Assembly (NCBI RefSeq): GCF_000733925.1
Contig: NZ_JPOO01000003.1
Span: forward strand, 2,790,001 to 2,854,000
DNA length: 64,000 bases
Direction: 5' to 3'
Source: Arenibacter algicola
GTDB lineage: Bacteria > Bacteroidota > Bacteroidia > Flavobacteriales > Flavobacteriaceae
Shown here: piece after piece, positions 1 to 9,634 of the stretch
Layout of the letters: every line of letters begins with the position of its first letter
How positions within the stretch are numbered: the first letter of the stretch is position 1
Translations under genes and position numbers: made by a program
Notes under the pieces: model-generated
The model's database searches: none
Told to the model about the DNA's origin: nothing
What the model saw: the letters and a program-made list of their open reading frames with translations, nothing else

Positions 1-671
1 CCGATACCTCCTTTAGCGGTTCCTTGGACATTGCAGCCCACTCCAAAGAAGCTGGTGCAGATGCAGTGGTTGTTGCCCCTCCTTATTATCTTCCAATATC
101 GCAGGAAGAAATGATGGACTATTTGGAGCGTTTAATTCCACAATTGTCCTTGCCCGTTATGATGTACAATATGCCAAGCTGTACCAAACTACACCTTTCC
201 CTGGAGACCGTAAAAAAAGCTAAGGAATTAGGTGCAATAGGTATTAAGGACAGCTCAGGTGATATGTCCTATTTCTACTCGCTGATTGAAGCTTTTAAGG
301 AGACTCCGGATTTTTCCATTATCGTAGGGACAGAAATGTTTTTACCAGAAACCATACTACATGGTGGTCATGGTGCCGTTGCTGGTGGGGCAAATTTCCT
401 GCCAGAGTTATTTGTTGACCTGTACAACGCTTCCGTGGCAAGTAATTTCGAGAATATAAAAATACTGCGTGATAAGGTGGCTTTTGTTAACAGCAGTATT
501 TATTGTGTGGGCAAGAATGCGTCCAGAATAACCAAGGGCATTAAATGTGCCCTATCTGTAATGGACATCTGCGAGGACCATATGGCCTTACCATTGAGAA
601 AATTTGAAAATAGGGAAAGGGAAAAAGTAAAAGATTATTTAGACCAGTTCGCAAGTCCACAGGTCATATAA
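1..671 (+). CDS. DapA-family aldolase/lyase (partial, 5' end outside window)
   Basis: The reading frame is already open at base 3, so the gene starts upstream of the window; about 223 C-terminal residues are visible. It is a class I TIM-barrel aldolase of the dihydrodipicolinate synthase / N-acetylneuraminate lyase / KDG aldolase family. The YNMP segment carries the usual active-site tyrosine and the GIKDSSGD segment carries the Schiff-base lysine (codon 246-248). A glycine-rich GGHGAVAGGANF stretch matches the C-terminal barrel loop. The family members cleave or form pyruvate-linked compounds, so a 2-keto-3-deoxy sugar acid aldolase is plausible given the catabolic neighbours, but substrate cannot be read from the fragment. 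The next gene starts 6 bp downstream, so the two are probably co-transcribed. Confidence 0.85.
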   Translation, partial: DTSFSGSLDIAAHSKEAGADAVVVAPPYYLPISQEEMMDYLERLIPQLSLPVMMYNMPSCTKLHLSLETVKKAKELGAIGIKDSSGDMSYFYSLIEAFKETPDFSIIVGTEMFLPETILHGGHGAVAGGANFLPELFVDLYNASVASNFENIKILRDKVAFVNSSIYCVGKNASRITKGIKCALSVMDICEDHMALPLRKFENREREKVKDYLDQFASPQVI

Positions 672-677
672 AAATTG

Positions 678-1670
678 ATGGGCAAAAAAATAAAATGGGG
701 AATTTTGGGCAGTGCCCATATTGCAACAGAGCACGTAATTCCGGCAATGCTCAGTTGTCAATACGGAGAAGTGTATGCTATTGCCTCCAGAAGTACAGAA
801 AAGGCCCAGAACATAGCTGAGCAATTTGGTATACCCGAATGCTACGGTTCCTATGAGGAATTGCTGGTAGATAAGGAAGTAGATGCCATCTATATTCCAT
901 TGCCCAATCATCTACACGTGCAATGGGCCATTAAGGCCTTGGAAGCGGACAAGCACGTTCTGGTTGAAAAACCTGTTGGGCTATCCAGTAAGGAAGCCGA
1001 AAGATTGTTGCAGGAAACCAAAAAGTACCCGCACTTAAAGGTTATGGAAGCCTTTATGTACAGACATCACCCCCAATGGATAAAGGTTAAGGAATTAGTG
1101 GACCAAAAGGCTATAGGTGATATTAAAACCATTCAATCCTCTTTCTCCTTTTTTGAAGATGACCCCAATAGCATTGTCAACAGCAAGGAGTTCGGGGGCG
1201 GAAGTTTAATGGATATTGGCTGCTACCCTATATCCCTCTCCAGGTTTTTGTTCAATTCGGAACCCAAAAGCATATCATCGGTTATTGAATACCATCCCAA
1301 TTTCAAAGTAGACGTCTTGGCCTCTGGAATACTGGAATTTGAAACCGGTACTTCGGTATTCTTCAGCTCCACACAATTGGCGGACAATCAACAAGCACAA
1401 ATATTTGGAACCAAGGGAAATATAAAATTTGAACTGCCTTTTAACCCGCCTATAGACAGGCCTTCCAAAATATGGGTCACCATAGGCGATGATTGCCAAA
1501 CCATTGAATTTGAGACCTGTAATCAATACACCATACAGGCCGATCTTTTTGCCTTGGCAATAAGAAACAATACACCAGTTCCCACTCCTTTGGAAGATTC
1601 CGTAAAGAATATGATTGTCATAGAAAAATTGGAGGAAAGTAATTTAAAAAAAAAGAGTGTAACGCTCTAA
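678..1670 (+). CDS. Gfo/Idh/MocA family NAD(P)-dependent oxidoreductase
   Basis: The protein has about 330 residues, normal for the family. The N-terminus WGILGSAHIA is a Rossmann nucleotide-binding loop, VEKPVG at about residue 95 is the family EKP motif with its catalytic lysine, and the C-terminal half is the usual alpha/beta domain. The region around EAFMYRHHPQW resembles the dihydrodiol / D-xylose 1-dehydrogenase subgroup. These cytosolic enzymes oxidise or reduce a sugar hydroxyl with NAD(P). I chose ATG at 678 over an in-frame TTG at 675. It is separated from the aldolase gene by only 6 bp, which suggests one operon for sugar or sugar-acid breakdown. The exact substrate is unknown. Confidence 0.88.
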   Translation: MGKKIKWGILGSAHIATEHVIPAMLSCQYGEVYAIASRSTEKAQNIAEQFGIPECYGSYEELLVDKEVDAIYIPLPNHLHVQWAIKALEADKHVLVEKPVGLSSKEAERLLQETKKYPHLKVMEAFMYRHHPQWIKVKELVDQKAIGDIKTIQSSFSFFEDDPNSIVNSKEFGGGSLMDIGCYPISLSRFLFNSEPKSISSVIEYHPNFKVDVLASGILEFETGTSVFFSSTQLADNQQAQIFGTKGNIKFELPFNPPIDRPSKIWVTIGDDCQTIEFETCNQYTIQADLFALAIRNNTPVPTPLEDSVKNMIVIEKLEESNLKKKSVTL

Positions 1671-1732
1671 TAACTTCTTCAATCTGAAGATCGAATTCAA
1701 AGTAAATACTTTCATCCAATAACTAAATAAAA

Positions 1733-1759
1733 CCCAATCCCTACAACGAAGGGATTGGG
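1733..1759. terminator. Bidirectional intrinsic terminator between convergent genes
   Basis: A perfect 10-bp stem (CCCAATCCCT / AGGGATTGGG) with a 7-nt loop lies between the plus-strand oxidoreductase gene and the minus-strand GH85 gene. A-rich sequence on the left gives a T-run on the minus strand; the plus-strand side is weaker (TTATCTT). Confidence 0.75.
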
Positions 1760-1795
1760 CTTATCTTAAATGTTTAAAGTACTTATTTTTCGGAT

Positions 1796-4537
1796 TTAAT
1801 TTTTGATAAAGCGCTTCACCAAAACCTCCCCTAGATCATCATGCCCCATGATATAATACATACCATTGGCCATATCCTCAACATTCATTTCATTACCATC
1901 GGTACCTGTCATGCTTCTAACGAAAATACCTGTATGTGTATATACATCCCAACTAGAATTAGGACTTATTCCTTCTCCAGTCATTCGGATTGTAGAGGTG
2001 GATGGATTTGGAAATAACAGCACCGAACCTGTTTCCTCCATTGGTGGGCCAAAACTGAAAGTCGACATTTTTAAAGCCACAGCTCCCGAAGAGGCACTGT
2101 TGCTGCCTGCAGGTCCCAACAACTGGATCTCTGCCAATTGTGTTTCCGGTTGATTGTCATCATTCTTGGCAATTACCAATTTGTAATGCGTATAGGATGT
2201 GGTATTGGGGAAGGTCCATTCGATTCTTTCATAACGGGAGGTGAAATCTATTCCGTTCTGTTTTGTCAATTCATCGTAATTCACCCCATCATTGGACGCT
2301 ACTAAAAGAATTTTTTGAGGATCTGTACCCAAATTATCATCGGAGCTTATCAAGGCCAGTTTATTTACAATTTTAGCCTCAGGGAACTCTATTTGTATCC
2401 ACGAGGGATCATCATTTTTAGGTATTCCAGAAGCATCGACCCATTTGGAAAAATCATTGGGTGTGTATCTATTGTCAAAAGCCCTATATCGGCTTTCGCC
2501 CTCATTCTTTTCGGACCGTGCCGTAATAATACCACCAAAATCGGAATGATCTACCTCGGTATCCTCCGCTAGAATGGTTATATAGCCAGTCTTAAGGAGT
2601 TCATCTTCCCCGGCAATATTGGCCACTCTCAAACTCACATCATAATCACCTGGGGTATGATATTCTACTACTGGGTTCTGAAGGTTACTAGCGGCAGGAA
2701 TTCCACCCTCAAATGTCCAAGACCAAGTCGTGGGACTGTCCGAAGACTGATCTGCAAAAGCTATGTTATCCCCCACCACGGCAGTCGTACGATCTGATGA
2801 AAAGCCAGCAATTGGAGCCGGTGAATTGTCATTTTCGACTTTGATCTGTCCAATGTTAATGCTAAAATCACTTACGGCGGTTGGAGACGACATCTCCAAG
2901 CCAATAACCGCTATCTCCTGAGCATTATATTGTCCCAAATCAATTCTCTTTGTAGACCAGCCGCTATCTGGACTATCTCCCAAGTCGAAGCTTACAAAAC
3001 TATTGGGGTCATCGGAAAAAGACAACATAAGCTTGGTATTACTAGGCAGTATTGCACCCATTTTAAAAGTTAAGTCAATTTTAGTATTGGCTGAAATACC
3101 CAGTTTTGTCTTATAAAGTTTAAGGCGATTAATGTCACCGGCATTAAGACTCCCAGAAATATTTATCGATGAACCCCCATCAAAAGCCTGGGAAAAATCA
3201 AAATTAGGAATTAAAGGGCTGTTACCAGTTAAGGAAAATTGCCAAGTTGGGAGTATGTCCTGCTTGCCCATATCGTGCCAGTCTCTAACCGTTTCAACAC
3301 CATTGTTGGCAAACAGTCTGCCGTGACCCGTATTAAAACTGGTTTTAAAGGGTAGTTTAATAATAACAGATTTGGCGGGAATATAATGGCCCATTCCTTT
3401 CCATTTTCCAGAAACATCTACCATATCTATATCACCATCATCCCCTGAAAAAAATCTTCTTTCCGTGTCATAGAAATTTTGAACGTCATTGGGGTCGTCT
3501 CTATAATTGTTAAATTTGGCATAAGTGAAATTGGTAGCGAAAAGAGCTATGGAGGTAAGGGGATCTGATAGATTTCCGTTATTGAATATTTGATCTATCC
3601 AGGTTACATCGTCAAAGACGGGTTGGGCATTTCTATCAGGCCAAAGATCTGCTCCCATGTAAACATCAAATTTACTTCTTCCCAGTACAGTAGTATAATT
3701 AGAGGAATTCTGGACATAGGCCGAATTCCAATTGTAATTTGTAAACATAGCATCTGAAGTTCTCTTGAGGTTTTCCAGATCTTGCAGATAGGCATCGTTC
3801 AAAGAATTTAATTGATTTTGCCATATAACAGGTCCCGTTTCTATCATGGCATCGTACCAATGTATCTCCATTTCCTCCGGTTTATTTTCCTGAAGATAGG
3901 CCATAAATGTTCGCATGGCGGTTGCGACAGCTAAGGAGGTGGAGGTTTCCTGATTAAAAAGCCATCCGTCAAAACCATAATATAAGGCAATTTCGATCAG
4001 TTTGTCCGCTGCAATATAATTGCCATTGGCATCCTGTTCCATGAAATTGTCTATAACCGCAGAATTTCCACCCCACGCAGTAGGTGCAAAAAATACCGAT
4101 CCTATTACCTTAACCCCGTTCTTGTGTGCTGCATTTACCCAAGGAGCGGATGGCATAACTATATTCTGGGAAGCCGTACCTCCAAACCAGTTCAATACAT
4201 CAATGTACTGCCAATGACTGAAATTAAATAGGTTAAACTTACTTTGTTCCGTCATATAATTGCCCAAATTATTTATCCCATCCGGAGCTGATAGCACTTT
4301 GATATCGTTACTTAGATTTGGATTCAGTTGGCTATTGGTAGCGGTGAACCGTTGGGCAAGAGGTACTGATGCAATGTTATTGGCATTTGCGGTTGGAGCC
4401 GTTGGACTCCAATTTTTCAATTGGTCCACATTAAGGACATAGGGAGGCGATCCACCTTCTATTTGTGCCTTGGCAGATGGCAGTAAGAATAAGCTTAACA
4501 GTAAGAAAAAGAGTAAATTGAGTAGTTGTGCTTTCAT
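1796..4537 (-). CDS. Secreted GH85 endo-beta-N-acetylglucosaminidase with PKD, discoidin-like and T9SS sorting domains
   Basis: The protein has 913 residues. Residues 1-25 form a Sec signal peptide ending in SAKAQ. The catalytic GH85 barrel runs to about residue 400; GFDGWLFNQET holds the family Asn-x-Glu pair (N195, E197), the transition-state-stabilising Asn and the acid/base Glu of enzymes such as Endo-A and Endo-M. A PKD domain spans about 575-655, an F5/8 type C-like carbohydrate-binding domain about 665-808, and a type IX secretion C-terminal sorting domain (LLFPNPS start) about 838-913. GH85 enzymes cut the GlcNAc-beta-1,4-GlcNAc core of N-glycans, so this is a surface or secreted enzyme releasing host or algal glycans. 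It lies convergent to the aldolase operon and upstream of the exported enzyme run. Confidence 0.9.
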   Translation of the reverse strand: MKAQLLNLLFFLLLSLFLLPSAKAQIEGGSPPYVLNVDQLKNWSPTAPTANANNIASVPLAQRFTATNSQLNPNLSNDIKVLSAPDGINNLGNYMTEQSKFNLFNFSHWQYIDVLNWFGGTASQNIVMPSAPWVNAAHKNGVKVIGSVFFAPTAWGGNSAVIDNFMEQDANGNYIAADKLIEIALYYGFDGWLFNQETSTSLAVATAMRTFMAYLQENKPEEMEIHWYDAMIETGPVIWQNQLNSLNDAYLQDLENLKRTSDAMFTNYNWNSAYVQNSSNYTTVLGRSKFDVYMGADLWPDRNAQPVFDDVTWIDQIFNNGNLSDPLTSIALFATNFTYAKFNNYRDDPNDVQNFYDTERRFFSGDDGDIDMVDVSGKWKGMGHYIPAKSVIIKLPFKTSFNTGHGRLFANNGVETVRDWHDMGKQDILPTWQFSLTGNSPLIPNFDFSQAFDGGSSINISGSLNAGDINRLKLYKTKLGISANTKIDLTFKMGAILPSNTKLMLSFSDDPNSFVSFDLGDSPDSGWSTKRIDLGQYNAQEIAVIGLEMSSPTAVSDFSINIGQIKVENDNSPAPIAGFSSDRTTAVVGDNIAFADQSSDSPTTWSWTFEGGIPAASNLQNPVVEYHTPGDYDVSLRVANIAGEDELLKTGYITILAEDTEVDHSDFGGIITARSEKNEGESRYRAFDNRYTPNDFSKWVDASGIPKNDDPSWIQIEFPEAKIVNKLALISSDDNLGTDPQKILLVASNDGVNYDELTKQNGIDFTSRYERIEWTFPNTTSYTHYKLVIAKNDDNQPETQLAEIQLLGPAGSNSASSGAVALKMSTFSFGPPMEETGSVLLFPNPSTSTIRMTGEGISPNSSWDVYTHTGIFVRSMTGTDGNEMNVEDMANGMYYIMGHDDLGEVLVKRFIKN

Positions 4538-4782
4538 TTTTAGGGGATTTTTAATAAACTAGCACTTTGGTTAAAGGTTAAACCTTTTCACTTCAAGTGA
4601 CATAGTTTCGTTTGTTTATAAGTTAAGGGAATAATCGTTAAGTATCCTCAAATTTTCGATGAACAACCAGCGCGAAAACTCCAACGTCTATTTTTTGAAC
4701 TATCAATTCCGTAAAAAAAGTACTTTATAGATGCACAATTTTTAATTATTCCATCTCTAAATTTGGAATATACTATTTAATG

Positions 4783-6999
4783 CTATTTCAACAGCTCCTG
4801 TAACGTCCAATAGCTATTCCTTTCCGTGCTTTTGGCACGGATGTCCCTAACCTCATTTTCATGGACCATAGTCGTGTCGTTCATGGAACGAATGTAGGTG
4901 GCCACATGGCCTATCCAATCATCATCGTTACTTCCCATTGGCAACATTATGCCGTATTCCTTACCGTCTATAGGTCCGGTAAGTCCGTTTAAAAGAATTT
5001 TAACGAGTACTTCCTTATCGCCCATAACTCTTGGCGATCCAATTAAAGATGGTGCGATCAAGGAATTTTCGCCATTGGGAACCCCTTTTAAATCGGAACC
5101 ATGGCAGGTAACACAGGTCTGTTTATAAATATCGTAGCCATCCAAAGCCCTCCATTTATGACCATTGCTTTTATTGGCCAGCCTATGCTTTAATTGTAGT
5201 AAATCTGAATCCTTTGCTTTTAAACCCAGATCAACAGAGGCAGCTACCAGCTCATTGTCTGCATATTCTTCTTGTACAGAACTTAAGATATTGGAGCTTT
5301 CTGCACTTTTGGAATATCTTAAACTCAATACTAATTGATTGACGACATTGATATCGCTGTCCTTTTGCAATTTGGCCAAGGCCTGCATTATTTCTTGATC
5401 TTCTTTCTTCAAAAATTCTTCACTCAGTCTTATCGCCGTAATACGAACCCTGGGATCAGCATCCTTAAGCTTTTCAAGTATCAACTCCTTGTCTACAACC
5501 CCAAGTCCTTCTAAGGTCCAAAGGGCATGGATCCTTTCAATGGGATAGTCCCTATCCCCAAAGTTGTCCGTCCAAAAAGACTCGTTGTCCCTTGCCAATT
5601 CCTTTAGCTTGGGTACAATACCCATATCCCCTTTTAAAATGATCAGCTTTTGGGCCGTATTCCTATACCAACCATTGGGGTGTCCCAAGTAATCGACCAG
5701 CTCCTCAGCGGACTTATCCAAAAGCTTGGGTTTTCCACTAGGTTCCATCTCTTCATGGACAATACGATATATCCTACCTCTTCCAATATTCTTATCCAAA
5801 CCTTTACGCAGAATAACGGGTCGTAAATGACTGCCTTCCCTGGTCCAGTTGCCTTCTTGAATTATACCACGGTACATATCAACTATATAAAGGCTCCCAT
5901 CTGGTCCTGTTTGCGCTTGGACCGGTCTAAAGTTCAAATCTGTAGACGCCAAAAACTCGGCTTGGTCGTAGGCATTGTACAACACTTTTTTACCGTTCTC
6001 ATTTTTTATTTTTGCCCTACGGATCAATCTGCCCACCGGTTCCGGAATAAAGAGATCCCCATAAGTGGATGGAGGTAATTTATCGCCTCTAAATATTTCT
6101 TGGCCTGCCACACCGGTAAATTTATTTAAGGTACCATCTTCCTTCAATCTTAATTTGGCCCCACCCTGAACATCAGGCGTTCCAACAACTGGCCATGGCT
6201 CCATAAAGCCTTCTGAAATTTGCCCTTCCAAATTTACTTCACCGTAGATAGGAGGAACTTGAAAACCATAGGCGGCTGTTTCTCCACCCGCAGAAGAATA
6301 ATACATATTTCCAAGATCGTCCTGGGTTAGACCCCATTGCCCACTGGAACCATCTACCAAGGAATCTACTTTTATCCCGTCCTTATTGAACCTGAACCGT
6401 AATGGGTTATAGGTGGTATATACCCAATTGTCCAAGTTCCAAACCAGACCACTCTGCTGGTGCTCCAGGTTTCCTCCCCTTCTTTTTGGATTTTCATAAA
6501 CCCTAATCTTTTCGTCCGCCACTCCGTCGTTATTGGTATCCCTATAACTCCATAGATCATAGGAGTAGGTTTCATTTACGATAAGTCGGTCATCAAGTGG
6601 CAAAATCATTCTTGGCAAAAGAAGACTATCTATAAAAACGGTGCTCTTGTCCATTTTTCCATCCCCATCCAAATCTAACAAGAGTTTAATCTGACTAATG
6701 GGTTCATCTTCCCCAAGCGCGTCCACATTTTGCATATAGGTGTCCATTTGGGCTACATACATCTTGCCGTTCCCATCCCAGGCAATAGCTACAGGCTCAT
6801 TTACCATAGGTTCGCTAGCTACCAACTCAATCTTATAGCCCTCGGGCAGGTAGAACTTTTCCATACTTTCCTCGGGAGAAAGAAAATCCGACGGGGCTTC
6901 CCTTACAATTTCGGGTTTTACATAAATTTTATCCTTGTATTCCTTTTTACCACAACCAACAATGCCCACAAGAAGTAGGAACGCACAAATTTTATTCAT
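4783..6999 (-). CDS. PVC-type haem-binding / membrane-bound dehydrogenase-like lipoprotein with cytochrome c domain
   Basis: The protein has 738 residues. The N-terminus ends in a lipobox (VGIVGC), so it is probably an outer- or inner-membrane lipoprotein facing the periplasm. The first 400 residues form a beta-propeller of the 'membrane-bound dehydrogenase' type (sequences such as AIAWDGNGKMYVAQ, GPDGSLYIVDMYRG). The middle looks like HEAT-type helical repeats (residues about 430-600), and a CVTCHG haem c site sits at about residue 630. This order is common in Planctomycetes and Bacteroidota degradation clusters, where the protein is thought to oxidise a sugar and pass electrons to the haem. 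Substrate and cofactor (often predicted as PQQ) are not established. Confidence 0.82.
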   Translation of the reverse strand: MNKICAFLLLVGIVGCGKKEYKDKIYVKPEIVREAPSDFLSPEESMEKFYLPEGYKIELVASEPMVNEPVAIAWDGNGKMYVAQMDTYMQNVDALGEDEPISQIKLLLDLDGDGKMDKSTVFIDSLLLPRMILPLDDRLIVNETYSYDLWSYRDTNNDGVADEKIRVYENPKRRGGNLEHQQSGLVWNLDNWVYTTYNPLRFRFNKDGIKVDSLVDGSSGQWGLTQDDLGNMYYSSAGGETAAYGFQVPPIYGEVNLEGQISEGFMEPWPVVGTPDVQGGAKLRLKEDGTLNKFTGVAGQEIFRGDKLPPSTYGDLFIPEPVGRLIRRAKIKNENGKKVLYNAYDQAEFLASTDLNFRPVQAQTGPDGSLYIVDMYRGIIQEGNWTREGSHLRPVILRKGLDKNIGRGRIYRIVHEEMEPSGKPKLLDKSAEELVDYLGHPNGWYRNTAQKLIILKGDMGIVPKLKELARDNESFWTDNFGDRDYPIERIHALWTLEGLGVVDKELILEKLKDADPRVRITAIRLSEEFLKKEDQEIMQALAKLQKDSDINVVNQLVLSLRYSKSAESSNILSSVQEEYADNELVAASVDLGLKAKDSDLLQLKHRLANKSNGHKWRALDGYDIYKQTCVTCHGSDLKGVPNGENSLIAPSLIGSPRVMGDKEVLVKILLNGLTGPIDGKEYGIMLPMGSNDDDWIGHVATYIRSMNDTTMVHENEVRDIRAKSTERNSYWTLQELLK

Positions 7000-7060
7000 A
7001 ACTAATCAACTTGTTATTCAAATATTTCTAGTTTGGCCAAATTTAACTTTAATATTTAGA

Positions 7061-8149
7061 TCACTGGCCTTCTTTCGGAGGTCTCTTATGCCAATAGGAG
7101 GCTAAAATAGACCCGGTAATATTCATCAAGGGTCCAAATACGGCCGGTGCCAGACCCATAGTGGCTATCTTACCCAAGGAATTTGCGATGCCCGAAGCAA
7201 GGCCCCCGTTCTGCATGCCCACCTCCAAAGCAATGGTACGTGAATCCTGCTCATTCAAACGCAATAGTCGGGCATACCAATACCCTAGCGTGTAGCCAAA
7301 TAAGTTATGTATGAGTACCAACAACATTAAGATTCCGCCTATATCCAACAGGCTATCCCTACCTGCAGCGGTTATTACAACGATTATAAGCCCAATGCCC
7401 AACATGGAAATTACCGGAAGTGCTTGGTCCAGCCATTTTCCCTTGTCCCCTCGCAATTGATTTAAGAGAATGCCTGCTCCCAGAGGTAAAATAATCATCT
7501 TTATTATACTCCACATCATATCCATCACATCTATCTCTATAAATTCCCCTGCCAATAACTTCATTAAAAGTGGGGTAACGAAAGGTGCAAGAAGTGTTGA
7601 GATAGAAGTAATGGTGATGGAAAGGGCCAGATTGGCCTTCGCCAAATAGGCCATTACGTTAGATGCCACCCCACTGGGGGAACACCCTATCAGCACGATT
7701 CCTGCGGCAATCTCGGGAGGGAAATTACTAAATTTTGCCAGCACAAAGCCCATTATCGGCATTATGCCCAACTGTGCAGTGACCCCGACCATAACGCCTT
7801 TAGGTGCCTTGACAACCTCGGCAAAATCACTAATCCTCATAGAGGTTCCCATACCGAACATAATAAGTTGGATCAAGGGTATGATCAGCCCAGTAAGCTT
7901 AAAATCGCCTATCTGAAGAAAATACTGTGGATAATAAAGAGCTAGGGCTACCCCGGCAAATATAGAGGCGGTAAAAACATAGCTGTTCAAAGATTTATAC
8001 CCACTGAAGCCAAGGGCCAGCAGTGCAAAAAAGGCCATTATTAAAAGACCTGCCCTTTCTAAATTTTGTGAAAAGATCATGCCTAAAATTACTAGCAGCA
8101 ATATAGCGGCCATACCAAGGCATATGGAATAAATAGTTGGTTTTTTCAA
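7061..8149 (-). CDS. Bile acid:sodium symporter (BASS) family transporter
   Basis: The 362-residue protein is very hydrophobic with about ten membrane segments. Typical BASS features include IGCSPSGVASNVMAYLAKANLALSITI split across the core crossover region and an EVGMQNGGLA segment. BASS proteins import organic anions such as bile acids, pyruvate or pantoate with sodium. In this catabolic run it may take up an organic-acid product of the exported enzymes. The longest start is TTG at 8149, followed by KKPTIYS; an ATG at 8113 would remove part of the first membrane segment, so the TTG is favoured. The two upstream residues of sequence overlap nothing, and the neighbouring lipoprotein gene ends 26 bp away. 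Confidence 0.87.
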   Translation of the reverse strand: MKKPTIYSICLGMAAILLLVILGMIFSQNLERAGLLIMAFFALLALGFSGYKSLNSYVFTASIFAGVALALYYPQYFLQIGDFKLTGLIIPLIQLIMFGMGTSMRISDFAEVVKAPKGVMVGVTAQLGIMPIMGFVLAKFSNFPPEIAAGIVLIGCSPSGVASNVMAYLAKANLALSITITSISTLLAPFVTPLLMKLLAGEFIEIDVMDMMWSIIKMIILPLGAGILLNQLRGDKGKWLDQALPVISMLGIGLIIVVITAAGRDSLLDIGGILMLLVLIHNLFGYTLGYWYARLLRLNEQDSRTIALEVGMQNGGLASGIANSLGKIATMGLAPAVFGPLMNITGSILASYWHKRPPKEGQ

Positions 8150-8175
8150 AATTGGTCAGTTTAGGTGGTTTAGTT

Positions 8176-8700
8176 TTAATTGGGCAACTTGTAAGCCTGT
8201 CTGGCCAAAAGTTTAAGTGCCCCATCGCGGGCTTTTTGGTAAACCTGTGTATTTCCTATACGGACATCTGCAGGTTCGCCGGCGTTGGTGCCCTTGGCCA
8301 AAAAAATATGGCGAACTATTGCCGTATTACCAGAAATAGTGATGGTCTGATCAGCAGCTTCCAAAGACAAAAAATCGAATGGCCCATTCACTATATCATC
8401 TATAAACGCTGCCTTGTTCTGGATCAGCCCACTGGAATGCCCATAGGTGAGCTCATCAGCGCATAAGCTGTCCATGAGTTCTGTGCTCGGATTTACCATG
8501 GCTTCATTAAAGGTGGACACGGTGCGCTGAACTTCGTCGATTGTAATCAAACCTTGTCCTTCCTCCATCATGTCTGCTGTTGATTGGGACTTGGGTGGAT
8601 CAACATTTTGTTTGCACCCCATCAAAATTAACAAGGCAAAAATGGGTAATATCCAGCTGCTACTTACACGCTTTATCCATGTATTTCCTCCGATTACCAT
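8176..8700 (-). CDS. NTF2-like (DUF4440 type) lipoprotein
   Basis: The protein has 174 residues. A lipobox (LILMGC) follows a hydrophobic stretch, so the mature protein should be a lipid-anchored periplasmic protein. The mature part resembles the SnoaL/DUF4440 nuclear-transport-factor-2-like fold: a helix followed by ELMDSLCADELTYGHSSGLIQNKAAF and a C-terminal beta sheet ending QVYQKARDGALKLLARQ. These cone-shaped folds either bind small ligands or act as isomerases or hydrolases; no catalytic role can be assigned. Its ATG overlaps the stop of the RraA-like gene by a few bases, which supports translational coupling within the same operon. Confidence 0.72.
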   Translation of the reverse strand: MVIGGNTWIKRVSSSWILPIFALLILMGCKQNVDPPKSQSTADMMEEGQGLITIDEVQRTVSTFNEAMVNPSTELMDSLCADELTYGHSSGLIQNKAAFIDDIVNGPFDFLSLEAADQTITISGNTAIVRHIFLAKGTNAGEPADVRIGNTQVYQKARDGALKLLARQAYKLPN

Positions 8701-9620
8701 GTCCTTTTGCTTAATATCTTATTCAAAGTCTCCTTGGACATTTTTACCAATTCCGGATGTTTGTCCAACCAGGCAAAAAATTCCTTTTTTAGCTGTTCGT
8801 TCCAATCATTGTCTATCTCTCCAGTGGAATATTTCTTGGACTTCACCATTTCAAAACCAAACTGGTCCTTAAGGGCTACAAATTCTGCGGTGCCCACTAC
8901 CTGTTCGGCCAAATGTGCGGGAATGAACAATACTCCCTCCCTTTTTGCCAGGACAAGATCTCCCGGCAAAACCATTACCTGCCCTATCCTTATGGGGGTG
9001 TTGAGTCCCATTAGCACTTCTTCCTCCAAAAAAGAGGGGTGAAAATCACGTACAAAGGCATTGAAGCCTTCGATTTTGCTTATACTCTCCAAATCCCTTG
9101 CACTACCATTAAAAACCACTCCGTTTCCGGACTTGCTATAAATAGAAGTTGCCAGGGTAGCCCCCATCAGTGTACCCGCATCGATCTTGCCAAAACTATC
9201 GGCCACATATACGTCACCTTTGGTGAGCACTTCAATGGGCCATGAATTGGTGTTGCCCTTTCTCCCTTGGGAATTTATACCCCTTTCCTTAATGCTTTTC
9301 TCCACATCGGGCCTACTGGGCATAAACAAGGCGGTAAGTGCCCTACCTACAACTGGAACCTCATCGTGTACCATTTTCCAATTGCCTTCGAACTGATTTT
9401 TATATCCTTCGTTTTCCAGGACGGTCCATGCATCATCGATCCCAATTTTTTTTGCCCGTTCCAAAAGATCGTCCGGAATTTTAGGGCGGCCGTCATCAAA
9501 GCGTTCCCCTTTCCATTCGGAGGTCAGGAAAATCAATTCCTCCTTGGGAATGGTCTGTCCAAAAACGACGGAATTCAACACAAAAAAACAAAGAATCTGT
9601 AAAATAATATTGAACCTCAT
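8694..9620 (-). CDS. Exported RraA-like aldolase family protein
   Basis: The protein has 308 residues, longer than cytosolic RraA (about 160-230), because it carries a Sec signal peptide (cleavage near VVFGQ) and an extra C-terminal helical tail. The core holds the RraA/HMG-aldolase pattern: GDVYVADSFGKIDAGTLMGA, then NGSARD, then PIRIGQVMVLPGDLVLAKREGVLFIP. In HMG/CHA aldolases the RD pair binds the substrate keto acid and a nearby acidic residue helps bind the metal. An aldolase or decarboxylase acting on a 2-keto acid in the periplasm is the simplest reading; an RNase E inhibitor role is unlikely for an exported protein. It overlaps the NTF2-like gene and lies 14 bp from the RidA-like gene. 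Confidence 0.8.
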   Translation of the reverse strand: MRFNIILQILCFFVLNSVVFGQTIPKEELIFLTSEWKGERFDDGRPKIPDDLLERAKKIGIDDAWTVLENEGYKNQFEGNWKMVHDEVPVVGRALTALFMPSRPDVEKSIKERGINSQGRKGNTNSWPIEVLTKGDVYVADSFGKIDAGTLMGATLATSIYSKSGNGVVFNGSARDLESISKIEGFNAFVRDFHPSFLEEEVLMGLNTPIRIGQVMVLPGDLVLAKREGVLFIPAHLAEQVVGTAEFVALKDQFGFEMVKSKKYSTGEIDNDWNEQLKKEFFAWLDKHPELVKMSKETLNKILSKRTW

Positions 9621-9634
9621 AATTTTTAAATCTT